This document shows positions 35,358 to 48,820 of a stretch of DNA of 64,000 bases, piece by piece (position 1 is the stretch's first letter; each line of letters begins with the position of its first letter). Location of the stretch: positions 101,855 through 165,854 of the forward strand of contig JADNRV010000118.1 in NCBI GenBank assembly GCA_015499995.1. Direction: 5' to 3'. A model generated the notes under the pieces. That model did no database searches and was not told the origin of the DNA. It saw nothing but the letters and a program-made list of their open reading frames with translations. The position numbers were made by a program, and so were the translations under genes. Source of the stretch: Flammula alnicola. Lineage: Eukaryota; Basidiomycota; Agaricomycetes; Agaricales; Strophariaceae.

Positions 35358-36115
35358 GGTGCCCGAGAAGAAGTGTGTGGCAACAGGGTGTTTTTGTCGA
35401 TCCTGTGTTGCAACTTGTTTCTGGAGCTGCGCGGCCTCCGAATGATGAAGGTTATTACAGCCAAATTCAAACGATAGCATCAGAAAAAAACATCTACATA
35501 GCGACCAAATATTCAATCCCGACAGGCACACATAAAATTACATAATCTCTCCAAGCAGCTCGCCCAAACACCGCGACCATTCGATCATGGAATTTCAGCT
35601 CCGCCACCAAGTATCTTTTTGTGATGCCTATCGTTTGAATCTGCTGTAACAGCTGGGCATAGATCTCATCAGCAGATACACTTGATAATCACAAGTGAAA
35701 TGCCATGGTCACAAGGCTGCCTAAGCCTTACTTCCTATGATCTTTTGTGGCCAATGCAAACGGCGGCCGGCGAATCCCTGATATTTTAGTGATCCAAGGA
35801 CTCCAAGTCATACAAGACAAGACAAGTACTGGTTTGGAGCTAAAGCTTTGAAATTTGAAGCTTTGAAGCTTAAGCTTGGGGATGAGAGCAATCTGGACGT
35901 GTCCACACCGGACAAGGGTGATGCTGACCGTGAGAAAGTTCATAATACAGAATCTCTTCTTGCGCGAAACGTTTCAGGCATTTTATTCCGCACAGGGTCG
36001 CGGTGTTCTTGGATTTCATTTAGCATACAAGATGCTCGAAGATCATGCCGGGCAAGAGGATGACATGTTTGGTGTGTAGAGCCCACTCGTCGCCTGAAAC
36101 AAAAGGCTGAACAAG
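35358..36115. promoter_or_regulatory. Divergent intergenic region between P450 and TFC4-like gene
   Basis: Both genes point outwards, so their promoters must lie here. A short plus frame ending at 36079 (EDHAGQEDDMFGV) might be an upstream exon of the TFC4-like gene, but its phase does not join to the ATG at 36116 through a normal intron. No binding site is claimed. Confidence 0.4.
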
Positions 36116-39100
36116 ATGCCATCAACAGCTTGGGAGGAAGAAGCAGAGCCCTCCGATGATTCCGAGAGCGGAGACGACAGTGAAGAAGAATATTCCGAAT
36201 CCGAGAGCGAAGAAGAGGCCCCCACGGGGGAGGAGGCTGAAGCCGAGCAGGAGATCGAAGGTGATTTCGAGTGCGTGCCAGTTTTTCTATCGTTCTTTTT
36301 TTCGTTTGGTCTGATTGGATTAGCCGCCTTGTTAAGAACATCCGCCTTCAGGATGGTTCGACGTCTACCAACACCAATCTTCTGACTAAGAATTGGGATT
36401 TTGACATCGAGGAGCAAGAGGCAGAATTCAAAGATGATCTCAGGGCGGCTTCTGGGATTGGTCGCAAACGAAAAAAGGTGAGCTTTATCATTTATTATCT
36501 CATGCAGCCACCTAAAATTTACTTAGAAAGGACGCGCAACAGGCCCTGTGCTCTCTCAGCAAGTCAAGGCGCTAATTGGAGATGGAAACCAGGCGTATGT
36601 GGACAACAATCTCCCCGAGGCCATCCGTATCATGCAAGAAGTCATCCGGATAGAACCTCGTGCGGCTTCAGCATGGTCGGTGCTAGCGCAATGCTACGAA
36701 GACATGAGGGAGCACCAAAAGGCATTGCAATTGAGGATCATGGCAGCTCATCTTCAACATGATGCTGACGAATGGGATCGTTTAGCACGGCAGTCCAGGT
36801 AAGTTTTTCGAACTTGGTCACCAACGCTGTTGTTCACTACTACCGCATCAGGGAGCACGGATATAACCAGCAAGCTTTATACTGTTATCGAAAGCTCTAC
36901 AGCTTGGATCCTACAAATGCGGACGCTTTGTGGGATCGAGCGTCACTCGCAAAGGAGATGGGTGACTTTCGAACGGTGCGACACCATCTCGCCTTCGACA
37001 CGTTGGTTCTTGGGTTTACATATCTCTTAGGCCCGAAATGCCTTCCTCGCCATCCTCAAACGATTCCCGCATGATCTCACAGTGCTCCGCGAGCTGCACA
37101 CTATTCTCGTGGAACTCTCCGATCTTCCGACCTGCGCAACACTGTTGCAGGAAGCCTTGGATCACTACATGAAGATTTATCCGTCTGGCCAAGGACAAGA
37201 CGCCATGTCTGGACTAGTCGTTGTTGGCGGCGGGTTCACGAAGATGGATCTACTCCTCCTAGCAGATCTTTATAATGTTCTCGGGGAGCATGGGCGTGCG
37301 GTCGAGGCCATACGACGTGGTACGCGCTGGCTTCAGGGCAGGGCGGACCAGAAGTATTGGGATCTATGCGAAGACGATCGTGAATATGATCCGGAAGACT
37401 GGCCGCCTCGAGCAGGCGCGGGTGAAGAAGGCGCGGTACAAGCAGGACATCATGAATTGGACGCGAATTCACGACATCGATTGGCTGTTGCGCGAATAAA
37501 GATGGGCGATGTCGAAGAAGGAAAGGTATGTCATGTAGTTTTTCCCGCTCGAAGTCTCCCTCAAAGGTTGGAACTAGTTGCACGCGAACGCTGTTCTAGC
37601 CGAGGACGTCCTGGATTACTCGGTCTTGTTTGCGGAAATCGCCGATGCTTATTTCGAGCGCGAGATGTATGCAGAGGCGAAACCTATCTATGAACTACTA
37701 GGTGGAGATTCAGCAGTACGTTTGACCATCTCTATTCCGTCAGTTGCAGCCGATTTATTCCGTACACAGACGAGCAGCATCTATATACTCCTCCAAACTG
37801 CAGCATGTATGCGAAACGTTGACGAATTGCGAGATGCGGCAGATGTCTATGAACACAGTTCGTCTGCTTATACTTTGCCTCCAAACACGACATAACGGGT
37901 ATTTCATAGTCCGACTTGCTGACCCCACGAATAATGATGCGAAGATGAAGCTCGCAGAAATTTATGAAATAATGGGCGAAGCCCGAAAAGCACTGGACCT
38001 CGTCTATGAAGGTAAATTTTCTCATTTAACCTTCTTATTTCATTTCTATTTTTATCGACTTTGTTCATCAGTAATCGACTCTCGAAAGAAAAGGAGCAAA
38101 GGTGGTTCCACCAATCAGACTGACGAGTCCTCCAATCCCATGACCACATCACTATTCGCCGAAGACAAAGCCACTGCGAAGTCCAAAGCGGCTGCGGCGC
38201 GTCAAAATCGGTTAACGCACGCACAGCTCCGCGAGCTGGAGATGCAGAAGGAAAAAGAAGTGATTAGAGGGTATTGCAGGCTGAAGGAGCTCTGGCCCGC
38301 GATGTTGAATGGCGATGAGGAAGCGGAAAGAGAGTGGCTTGTGGAAGCCGAGAAGCTGGTGGATATGTTCCGCGAGACGAGGAATTTGTTCTCGACCAGT
38401 CGAGTGGGTTCATCGATATTACTTGTTCGTGGCGTTTAAACTGATCTGTCTATGTAGACCAACCCATTTAGAGGCATGTTTCCTCGCAGTCGGAAGAGAA
38501 AGCAGCAGAATGAGACGGAGGCGGACGAGGAGCAGATGGTGTCTAGGCTTCAACTTGATATGGGTAAGTTCTTGCCTTGTTGATGGAAGTGTCATACTCA
38601 TTAATTCCAGAACGCGATAGTATGGCGCGCAAGTCTGCGAGGAGCGGAGAGAAACCTGGAGCAGTGAATGTTTTCCGCGGCATAAACTTCGATGACTGGC
38701 TACATCTCTTCATGCAGGTGTGATATATTCCCTCTTCGGAGTCATACAAATTCCCAACTATATTTCACAGTACTGCTTTACGTTGACTAAACGCGGTGAA
38801 TTCGACAATGCTGATGAAATCCTTCGCCACGTAATGGTCTCTAATGCATATACAGCAAAAGAACGCCAGGATTCGATCCGACTGGCCATTATCAGTGAGT
38901 TGGTCATTGACGAACCAACCATAATCATGACCATACTGAATCCCCTGTCTAGGCTGTGCGATTTATGCCGAACGATACGAAATCGTCGTCGAACAATGCA
39001 GAAAGCTCATAACTCAACACCAATTCAACAACGAACCCCTGCGTATCCTCATGGCCTCTCTTGCTAGTGGACTAAGGACAACAGACGCTTTCATCACTTC

Positions 39101-40056
39101 GACGCTGCAGAAACACTTGTTCCGGGAGATGAAATTGTCAGACACCGCTGTCAAGAACCCGGAAACACTCAAATGGAATCAGCTACACAAACGCTTCGCA
39201 TCGACTGTGCAGAGCAAGACCGCGGAACCTGAAGAGGATGAGGCTGATGATGTTGGGCTGGAGAATTACACCGCTCCTTCATCGTCCTCTGCGAACGCGA
39301 ATGACAAGTCCGGTTTTCCAGTACTGCCGACGAAAGAGAACCCTGTGATTATCACGATCTATGGCCAGATTTGCATCGCGGCGAAGAGTTACCAGAGTGC
39401 TATCTGTACGTCCTGTTTTTCGTACTGTCATCGCCATTGCGTAAGCGTCCGGAGCTGATTTCGGGATGTTTTGGATGTTGACAGTCTACCTGCTCCATGC
39501 ATATGATTATTGTCCTGATGATCCTATGATCTGTCTGTGCTTAGCAATTGCTTCTGTGGGCCGTGCAATGCAGCGCCAGTCTGATAATCGGCACCACCTT
39601 GTCATCCAGGTTAGTCACTTTTTTTATATCTCGGTTCGTTTATTCTTGGGTCCTGATTCGATTTTCCCAGGCCATGGCCTTCCTCTCAAAATATAGAAAG
39701 CTGCGTGGTATTCAGGACCAGGGAATGCGCGAAGTTGAATATAATTTTGGTCGGACGTTCCACCAACTTGGTGTGTTTCATCATGTCCTATGTTCTGCTG
39801 CAAAATCTTACCAACTTTTTTATTGTATGTAGGTCTGTATTCTCATGCTGTAAAACATTACGAGCGAGTGCTGGAGATGGCCGAAAAAGCGGGGGTAAGT
39901 AGCTTTCGTTTGACTTCTGTTTTGTCAGATATTAAGATTTTCTTACAGGACGATTGGTTTGCGCACGAGGCTGCGTATAACCTTTCGCTCATCTTTGTCT
40001 TTACGGGTGCTACGCCGCTCGCTGATGCTTTGTATAGACGTTGGCTTTCGATATGA
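36116..40056 (+). CDS. TFC4: TFIIIC subunit TFC4/Sfc4-like TPR protein (many exons)
   Basis: It starts with an acidic region (EPSDDSESGDDSEEEYSESE). TPR repeats follow, including LIGDGNQAYVDNNLPEAIRI, AWSVLAQCYEDMREHQKALQ and QALYCYRKLYSLDPTNADAL. The middle segments match TFIIIC102-type proteins (HELDANSRHRLAVARIKMGD, YSVLFAEIADAYFEREMYAE). The C-terminus, DDWFAHEAAYNLSLIFVFTG followed by ATPLADALYRRWLSI, is the family's closing TPR. In yeast this subunit of the tauA module bridges TFIIIC at the A box to TFIIIB for RNA polymerase III. At least ten short introns separate the exons. The N-terminus is the least certain part. The gene ends about 440 bp before the foldback element. Confidence 0.85.
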
Positions 40057-40486
40057 CTTACCATCGATATTTATTCCTCAGCGTCATCGAAACCTGCTCA
40101 AATTTAACAGTGGAACGGGTACCGCCCTTTGTGAGCCAAGAACATCACCATTTTGCTGCCTCTGCATGAAATTTTTTTAATGAATCGTTACATGGTTGTC
40201 CGATATTTTAGAAGCGCGTTTGCAGTAAGTCCCAGGATGGAAGTCTCAAACTAGACCAAAAATATACACTGATAGTCTCTGGGGACGGGATGTGGGAAAA
40301 GATATTCCAAGGCCCACGTCGAACTCGGCAATATTCCCGCAAATAAGTTGAATCTTCATGATGGAAAATTATATGCATTCGCGCCGCAGTGGTAACCTAC
40401 GTGAAAATGACACAGACGCCTATAAAATATGTCCTGTATATCGTTTTCTAACTTGAATCCAGCCGTTCTCTTTCTTCGTTGAGAAC
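40057..40486. other. Intergenic, 3' flank of the TFC4-like gene
   Basis: No gene was seen. It ends at the target-site duplication of the foldback element. Confidence 0.45.
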
Positions 40487-40494
40487 TAGGGCTG
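40487..40494. repeat. 8 bp target-site duplication, left copy
   Basis: TAGGGCTG lies directly before the foldback terminus CACCTG. Confidence 0.85.
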
Positions 40495-43004
40495 CACCTG
40501 TAGTTACCATCAGACCCCTCTAATTAGAGGAGGAGCCTTGGTGAGTTACCACCTCTAAGTAGAGGTCTTATATCGCTATAGCGCTTGTTCCTCTAAATGC
40601 TTCATTAGCTAGGGGAGCTTTAGTGTATTTTCCCCTCTCCTCACTGGTAACTGGGTGACGCTGCCGGCGCTCGGCAATACCTGCCCATCAACCGTGCCTT
40701 CGGCGGCATCACGTGTGCCCATCACTGTCCCGCCAAATGCGGACGCGGCTCACACCCGTCGTCGGTGCGCGTGCGCGTGCGCGCTCGCTGTCCGCAAGGA
40801 TGAGCATCGTTATTCCACTGTTTCCCCTTCGTTTCCCTTGATTTATCTTTACTAGAGCAATATAATGAAGCTATATAGCAGTAATATAGAGTCAATAACA
40901 TGTAGATGGTCCCTGTAATAGCACAAATGCATGTATAGATATATATGATGATGACCACCACCACTATCCACTCATAGGGTGACTCCCAGACACCCGGAGA
41001 GGTCAGGATATTTATTATTATAGTGTCTGAGCAAGGGGGAGATAGCTATGAGGTAGAGATATGACCAGAACATATATATTCAAGGGGTGTAATATACATC
41101 ACATTCCTATGATCATTGACATATTCCAGAGGCTCCTATACCTCTATTTGAAGCATGAGAATAGTTTAGCCTACATGTGAGACATATATGAGTATCTAAC
41201 ATCGCTATTTTTGGGGTATGAGGAGTACTACTGCCTGATACCCTCCCAAAGCATATATTTTACTGTAGAGGTACCAGGTCAATATAAGCAAATATTATTA
41301 GATAAAACAGCAGTGGTAGATGCATAGAATATATCTATGCATTTATATTATGGGCGCCTTAAAGGGAGGATGAGATATGAAGGGGGGGAGGAGGAGGTGT
41401 ATATACTATCAGTCATCACACCATATCTCTATCATTTCTGATGATATATGGTATCTGAGAGGTGTTACATGTACTAGGGCATACCCTAAGCTCGTTTCAT
41501 ATGTACAAGATGTTTTATAGATGCTTGGGTGAAATGATATTAAGGTAGGGAGTAGGGGTGTCCAAAAAGTGCGAAATCTGTCTCCTGTGACATAAGTTTT
41601 CCAGTTAAAAATATTCTGAAGAGGTAGGTATATAGCTATGAGTAACCTCTATCGATTGCAACAGAATTTAGAGAAATCGAGGGGCTGTAGCACAAGAGAT
41701 CAATTCAAAGGTCGAAATACAGTGAACAGAGATACATAGCCAAACTATGATCAAAACCGGTCACTTTGCATGTACCTCCCTATGTGGCCTTTCCCTATCT
41801 CCTGAGACACATACTTGCTCAATTTCTGTAAATTCTGTTTCAATCGATAGAGGTTACTCATAGCTATATACCTACCTCTTCAGAATATTTTTAACTGGAA
41901 AACTTATGTCACAGGAGACAGATTTCGCACTTTTTGGACACCCCTACTCCTTATCTTTATATCATTTCACCAAAGCATCTATAAAGTATCTGGTACATAT
42001 GAGACGAGCTTAGGGTATGCCCTAGTACATGTAACACCTCTCAGATACCATATATCATCAGAAATGATAGAGATATGGTGTGATGACTGATAGTATATAC
42101 ACCTCCTCCTCCCCCCCTTCATATCTCATCCTCCCTTTAAGGCGCCCATAATATGATTGCATAGAGATATTCTATGCATCTACCACTACTGGTTTATCCA
42201 AAAATATTCCCTTATATTGCCCTGGTACCCCTACAGTAAAATATATGCTTTGGGAAGGTATCAGGCAGTAGTACTCCTCATACCCCAAAAATAACGATGT
42301 TAGATACTCATATATGTCTCATATATATGCTATATCATGTTCATACTTCAAATAGAGGTATAGGAGGCTCTGGAATGTGTCAATGATTATAGGAATGTGA
42401 TATATATTACACCCCTTGAATATATATGTTCTGCTCATCTCCCTACCTTATAGCTATGTCCCCCTTGCTCAGACACCATTATAATAAATATCCTGACCTC
42501 CCCAGGTGTCTTGGAGTCACCCTATGAGTAGATAATGGTAGTGGTCATCATCATATATATCTATACATGCATTTGTGCTATTACAGGGACCATCTACATG
42601 TTATTGACTCTATATTACTGCTATATAGCTTCATTATATTGCTCTAGTAAAGATAAATCAAGGGAAACAAAGGGGAAACAGTGGAATAACGATGCTCATC
42701 CTTGCGGACAGCGAGCGCGCACACGCACGCGCACCGACGACGGGTGTGAGCCGCGTCCGCATTTGGCGGGACAGTGATGGGCACACGTGATGCCGCCGAA
42801 GGCACGGTTGATGGGCAGGTATTGCCGAGCGCCGGCAGCGTCACCCAGTTACCAGTGAGGAGAGGGGAAAATACACTAAAGCTCCCCTAGCTAATGAAGC
42901 ATTTAGAGGAACAAGCGCTATAGCGATATAAGACCTCTACTTAGAGGTGGTAACTCACCAAGGCTCCTCCTCTAATTAGAGGGGTCTGATGGTAACTACA
43001 GGTG
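40495..43004. mobile_element. 2.5 kb palindromic foldback transposon, non-autonomous
   Basis: The left arm (40495 to ~41681) and right arm (~41818 to 43004) are reverse complements over about 1.19 kb with few differences, around a ~136 bp unpaired centre. The termini are CACCTGTAGTTACCATCAGA and its complement. The element is bracketed by a perfect 8 bp direct repeat, TAGGGCTG, at 40487-40494 and 43005-43012. Subterminal mini-palindromes (CCTCTAATTAGAGG, ACCTCTAAGTAGAGGT) and a GC-rich island with a GCGCGTGCGCG run occur in both arms. The mirrored 80-residue frames (40722-40964 minus, 42535-42777 plus) are by-products of the palindrome, and no transposase was seen. An 8 bp duplication suggests a hAT- or Mutator-type source. 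Confidence 0.9.
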
Positions 43005-43012
43005 TAGGGCTG
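43005..43012. repeat. 8 bp target-site duplication, right copy
   Basis: TAGGGCTG lies directly after the foldback terminus CAGGTG, identical to the left copy and in the same orientation. Confidence 0.85.
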
Positions 43013-43286
43013 GTGTCGTGTGTGCTTTCTGTCCTTTTGTGTCCGGTATCATTGGCAGGTCCAGGGTCCTTCTTCTTTTGTCTGACGGCAAGTTCCTGTA
43101 TTCTTTTTCGTTAGTACCATCAGAGCGGAACGCATAGTCGGTTGAACTTTGTCTGCATCGACGCCGACGTTGTCGAGCACCTTTGACTGTTTCTAACATG
43201 CTTATTGCATCTTCATAACCTCTCGACTCCTAGACTACACACCAGGGAGTGTCCTCTAATCAGTAGAGGACGTTGCTTCAAAGGAA

Positions 43287-46200
43287 ATGGCCACTCTTCT
43301 TTCACCCACTACCCTATCATCCACACCCAACCCCAAGAAGAGTGTCTTTTCTTCGGGAAGCTCTTCTCGTCGCCAGTCTACGAGTAGCGTAAACGTGACC
43401 TCTAGCCCACAAATTCTACAGGGGATTGGCTATTCGCCTGGTTCAACCGGCATCTACCACACCCACACAGCCAGTCCTGCAGGCTCAGGAATACCATCTT
43501 TCCGAACCCTACGCTCTCTTTTACCCTTCGGTCCCAGCAAGAATGCCACCCCCACATCCACATCCACCTCCCCGAATACCTCCAGGAGCCCCTTCGCCAG
43601 CTTCGGCTCGGTTAGACGGTCCATGACCAAAGAACGCGAACGCAAGATCTCGCTGTCCAATGATGCCATGCCCGTCATTTCGATTGGACGGTCAAAGGAT
43701 AGTCCTGTTGCGGACGAGACAGCTATTCGACGGTCTGTATCTCTATCGAGGCTCGAAAAGCCTCTGCCAAGACACCCGAACTTTGATGGCTCTTTCCGTG
43801 ACGAGAGCATGTCGGCTTCGGGTATGTCGCTATTTCGTTTCTAACACGGTTTCAACTCACAAAACACGTAGAATCGGGTTTTATACTGCGAACGCCTTCA
43901 CCAGGCCCACCTCTGTCTGCTGAATTGTCGACCATCATCGAAGCTGACAGCTCAGGGGTGTCCAAACATGTCCCATTCTTAGGGCTAGACGGAACACCTG
44001 CTGGATCGCGTTCTTCATCTCCTCCAGCGAAACGCAACCTTCCTCATACTGAACTTTCCTCGAGACCCCGCAAACAAGGCTCCAGTGGCAATGCTACGAC
44101 AAGCAACCACCGAAAGACAGACTCCGAATGGGAAGCCGATACCTCAGCTCTCGATCTGCCGACAGATCATCTAGCAGACCAGGTTCTAGAAGCCATGCGA
44201 AATAATAGCTCGTCGACAAAGTCTGCAAAGCAATGGCTTGAAGCGGACAAAGATGTTGTGATTATTGATGGAGACGAACACCCCGAGGTCGCGGACACGT
44301 CTTTCAACCTCGAGACCGTCGACCCCGATCTTCTTGCGCTCCTTAGCCCGAACTCGGGGTCGAAGAACGCCTCTCCGCACTCAATCGGACGTAGAAGCGA
44401 ACCAAATCACCAAACTCCATCTCCAACTACACCCACCTTTCCACCCTCGCCCGCATCCACATCTCGGCTTCCTCGAACTCGCCAGGGTACTTCTTCGTTA
44501 TTGCCTCGGTTGCGCTCGTCACAATCTCCCTCTACATCACCGACATCGCCTCGATTTTCCATACCTACGCCCTCTCCGACAACCACGTCTCCCACCACAC
44601 CCAAGGCAGCTCCAGCCAAGCCGAGAACACCGACAATAGCAGTCAATGGAGATGATTATTCTCCTTCATCTCCGCCTGGGTCTCCTCCCTCTCCAGGGCT
44701 GTCATCCACAACGACTTCCACGCCTGCGCGACGAACGATGAACATACCACGGTCGACGAAGATGTTCAGCCCTTCATCGTCGTCGTCGTCCTACGCAGGG
44801 TCGCGAACGACGAAGGTATTCTCAGGCCTGATCCGGCCTGATGCGAAGACACCTCCTGCTGCGAATGGATCAGCGAACCCACCTCGTCCTGTCACCCGCA
44901 CCTTGCGGCAGGTCATGCTCGGCTCCAGCAGTAGCAGAACAAACGACGGCGGCACGAGTGCCGACTCCTCTTCGCCTTCATCCTCTGCCGTCACGATTCT
45001 AGGCCGTGGGTCGTTAGACGCGCGCAGGCCACCCACTTCGAATTCGAATAACGCTGCTATGATGAACGATATCGGTCTCGGACGGCCTTCGCTGGAAATC
45101 CGCCGTGGTTCGTTCGACTCTCGAACGCGGCCATTCCAGCAGCACAAGGAGACCTACGTCTCGCGGTCTTCGACCTCGCCTGAGCGCACGAATACGAACA
45201 CGAACGGGGCGTCGACAGAGGTGGATTCGTCGCCGTCCCCCGAGATGCCGTTCGAGGAGCCGCAGTACCGACCTTCGTTCGACTCGGTCCGGCAGTCGTT
45301 CGAGACGAGCAGTCGGCCTGGGAGCGTTGCTCGTCTGCGCGAGAGAGATAGAGACGGAGAGACGCAAAGGACGCCATCGTTAAGGGTGACGGACACCGCA
45401 GGCCAGCGGCTGTCGCCCATCCCCCGTGGTGCAGGCCCACGCGTGCGGAAGCGGAGCATGAGTGTGCAGGACCGATTCCCGAAGGGCAGGTTCATGGCGG
45501 AGAATGGGGGTATGGTGAGGCCTGGGAGCAGCCTGTCTGCTCATGGTGGACGAGGGGCGAGAGGAGGATTCGCGACTGATGGCGAAGGTGGGAGTGGGCA
45601 GGAAAATGGTGGAAGTGGAGGAAGTGGAGGTGTGGGTCTAGGACCGAAGATGGAGTGGTTAGGGCCTCGGACGGCGAAGGCCTTCAGGGCGGCTGGGCTG
45701 TTAGATTTCGAGCGCGAACGCGAGAAAGACAGAGAGCGAGACGGAAGCGATACGACGGAGAGGATGATGCGGAACAGGAGCGGCAGCGTCGGCGGTGTAC
45801 CTTCGCCTTCTCCTCTGGGCGGTGGCGCTGGCGGCGGTGCAGGAACTTTGGGATCCGCGCAGAACCGCTTCGCCTCGATACGCAGTGCGTCGGAATACAA
45901 CCCGACGCAGAGCCGCGCACACTCGCGACTGGCGTTCTCTGAGGCGGGCGGGGTGACGAGCGGACACGCAGGACGCAGGGGCAGCGGGTCGTTCTCCGCG
46001 TACGGTGGAAGCGTTTATGGAGGAGGGTCGCCGTATGGATACGCAGGACTGATGGAGAGTCCGACGTTTACGGTGTCGAGTAGCAGCAGAGAAAGGGACA
46101 CGCCAAAGTCGTCAACATCGACAGCTCCGACCAGTCTTTCTGAGTCGTTTGGTTACCTTGGTCGAGATAGGACAGACAGGGACCGAGAGCGCGATCGGGA

Positions 46201-47224
46201 GGAAATTCGCGAATTGAAGGAGAAGCACGGAACCGAGATGGGTGCCTTGCTTGGAGCACTGTCGGACTCGCAGCGGACGGTTCGTATGCTCAGGGAGGAA
46301 AACTCGCAACTTAGAGAACGGCTCGACCGGTTCTCAAGCGTGGGTCAGGAGAACGACGAGCTACGGCAGACATGCGATTCGCTGCAGAGCGAATGTATTG
46401 GTCTGCGGAGGGAGCATGCGGAGCTGCAACGTGAGTTGGCGTCGTTGCGGGCTTTGAGGCGGCCAAGCGGGTTGGCGCCGAGCTGGAGCCAGACCAGCAC
46501 GAGCAGCGGGTTTAGGACGCCAGTACAGAAGCCCGGAAATAGTAGTCCTCTTGCAATGGACACTACTCCCCAATTTCTTCGGCAAGAGGACGACGAGGAG
46601 GAGTATAACAACACTATCATCATCCATGACAGCATCGACGGTCAACCACAATTCGACGTGCTTGGGCAGTCGACAGATAACTACGACGCTGGCCCTTCGG
46701 ACGCCATCATGCCTTCCTCGTCCTCAACGCCGTCTCTGAAAAGGCGGCTGAGTAATACATCTTCGATATTCCCAGTTCCTCCCGCAAATATGACTATGCT
46801 CCTGCACGAGGACTCGACCGCTAACATGGGCGATAGCAACAGGAGCAGCGCCGACAATTCTCAATATCACTTTATCTTTTCCCCCACCGTACATCCTGCT
46901 TCCAGCTTCTCCTCTACCGCCAAACCAATCGCAGCCCCGCAACCAAAATCACCCTCGCGCTCCTTGTCTAAATCCCCGCCGATAACCTACCGCAATTTTG
47001 CTGGGCCAGGACATCAGGCCAACAAGTCGATCACGTCTACGACGAGTATATCTCCTACCACGGCGAATTTCTCGATGGTTACTGGTAGCCCTGGGAGCCT
47101 TTTCCTGCGACCTGAGCATGAGCTTTTGCTTGGAGATATGGAATCGCTTGATCTTGGAGTGCGCGGCGCTGATACTGATGCTGGCAGTATCAACAATAGA
47201 ATGGCGAGCGAAGACGGATGGTGA
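43287..47224 (+). CDS. Large disordered protein with C-terminal coiled coil (2 exons, 1295 aa)
   Basis: Exons 43287-43821 and 43872-47224 join in phase across a 50 nt intron (SMSAS to ESGFILRTP). Most of the protein is Ser/Pro/Thr-rich low complexity. It has many potential SP/TP phosphosites, polyserine runs and Arg-rich patches. A basic/acidic heptad region (DREEIRELKEKHGTEMGALL, VRMLREENSQLRERLDRFSS, LQSECIGLRREHAELQRELA) predicts a coiled coil around residues 960-1060. I recognise no catalytic domain and no orthologue name. It could be a cytoskeletal, polarity or septation scaffold, but that is a guess from composition. The start is the first ATG after the foldback element, 275 bp downstream of it. 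Confidence 0.8.
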
Positions 47225-48820
47225 TGTCTTCTGCTTTTCTGTGAACGAGGCACCCTCCTCGTGGTAGAATGCGTCCGTCCGTGCGTTTTTTGCTATTTTC
47301 GTTCTTTCGTTATCTGCATCATATCTTCTTTCCCTTGCTAGGCAAAGCTATAACATATTCCTATTGTATACGTATTCTACATCGTCATTGATTATCCTCG
47401 CCTTCCTTCCCTTTGCATCGACGTGTCTTCTACTTGTTTTCGTTTCTCGCTTTCGTTCAACTCGGAACACGATATGTTCGACTTATAAATTGCCTTCTCA
47501 TCGCTTAGTCTATATTTTAGGATCCTCTTGTACAACATACATTATTTTCTGTCTTGTGCTTAATCTAAACAGTTGCGAAACAGGTGTTGAGGGGAAAGAA
47601 ATTATGTAGATAAGATATCGCAAGATATCAGATAAGATTGTCCTCTGCTATTCTGACAACAACTTTCCTAGCCTCGCCATCTCTGTCTTCTAAATTCACT
47701 GCTTGAATCTGAAACTCTTCATTGTGACTGCAGCGGTGGACAATACGTGTAGAAGACTATCAAGCTTAGATCTGAAGTCCTCAAGGAAGACTGCATTTCA
47801 CCGTTCTGCATAAACTCTTCCTACAACTATAGACTGGTCTAGGTATTATTGTTGGATGTCCAGCACCTATTTAATGGAGCATTTGGCATGAAGTCGGCCG
47901 ATTTCGAAGCACTGCCGGTGCCGTTTTTCCAATCTCTCTTCCAAGGCTGAGTAAACGACACGAGGATCCCGCGCGTCGTGTATCACTGACGCTGGTGGAA
48001 ATTATCCTGTTTCACGACAGATTGTTACTTCAATAGAACATGCCGGCTGCGTTTAGCATGTACGCAGGCTGCCTTCCTGCGTAGGGGCTGTAAAGTTAGA
48101 TGCACTTTGGATGCACTGGGCAATTGAGGCTCTTGTGCGGCGCAGTGCCACTGCGTCATGCGCGGTAATTAGGTGGTAAGCAACTCGCCTCGATGTCAAC
48201 TAATATTGGGACTCGGGAGCCCTACGGTCTGCTGGTTTCTTTTGTCGGGTGGATAGGCCAGAGAAGTGAATACCGGCCCGGACGGCAGTCCATCCATTTT
48301 GTAGTCCGCTTGCCACGTTCCGCCTCATGCCGGCGGGCCGTTAGTTTTCTTGGAACTCCGCCTGGCAGAGAAAACGTTGCGAAAGAACTGGCACCAGTCA
48401 TAAGTATAGGCTTGCGCCTAGCTAGAACAATAGGCCACCCTTGGGATACAGATAACGTGCTGCTGGATGACGTATATCAGAAGGACGAACGTAATTCAAA
48501 CACCAGTGGCCTCTCATCTCCAGCTGACACGGTATCAAGTCGGTATTATAGGCTGCAGCGTTGAATCCGCGTGGAGGGATTCCAGCGCATGCCGCTCTTT
48601 GTTGACAAGATCATGACCACGATGTCGCCAAGTTTAGTGCTCGATTTACGCCAAAAGCTCCACCATCGCGGATGAAATTCCCATTCGGCTTGCACCTGTC
48701 AGACTCGCGACTCACCACTCCCTGGAATCTTTTCATATAAAGCGAAAACGCGCAAGTCAAGTAGCTCAATCTATACTTGCCCGTTGAAATCTCTCTGCAT
48801 TATCCTCGCCAATTGCGCCT
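47225..48820. other. Long intergenic stretch
   Basis: A frame at 48193-48564 plus (123 codons) has no domain resemblance and no splice partner. No repeat or RNA gene was recognised. Confidence 0.45.

Noticed and set aside
40722..42777. Mirrored 80-residue frames at 40722-40964 (minus) and 42535-42777 (plus)
   Set aside because: They are the same sequence in the two arms of the palindrome. They are low-complexity Ile/Tyr-rich then Arg-rich and have no domain, so they are by-products of the foldback element.
45014..46028. Several reverse-strand frames of 70-127 codons
   Set aside because: They are antisense to the uninterrupted 1117-codon exon, and their Arg/Ser/Pro bias mirrors it. No independent support.
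48193..48564. 123-codon plus-strand frame
   Set aside because: No recognisable domain, no splice partner and no conserved block. Chance openness in a 1.6 kb intergenic stretch is enough to explain it.
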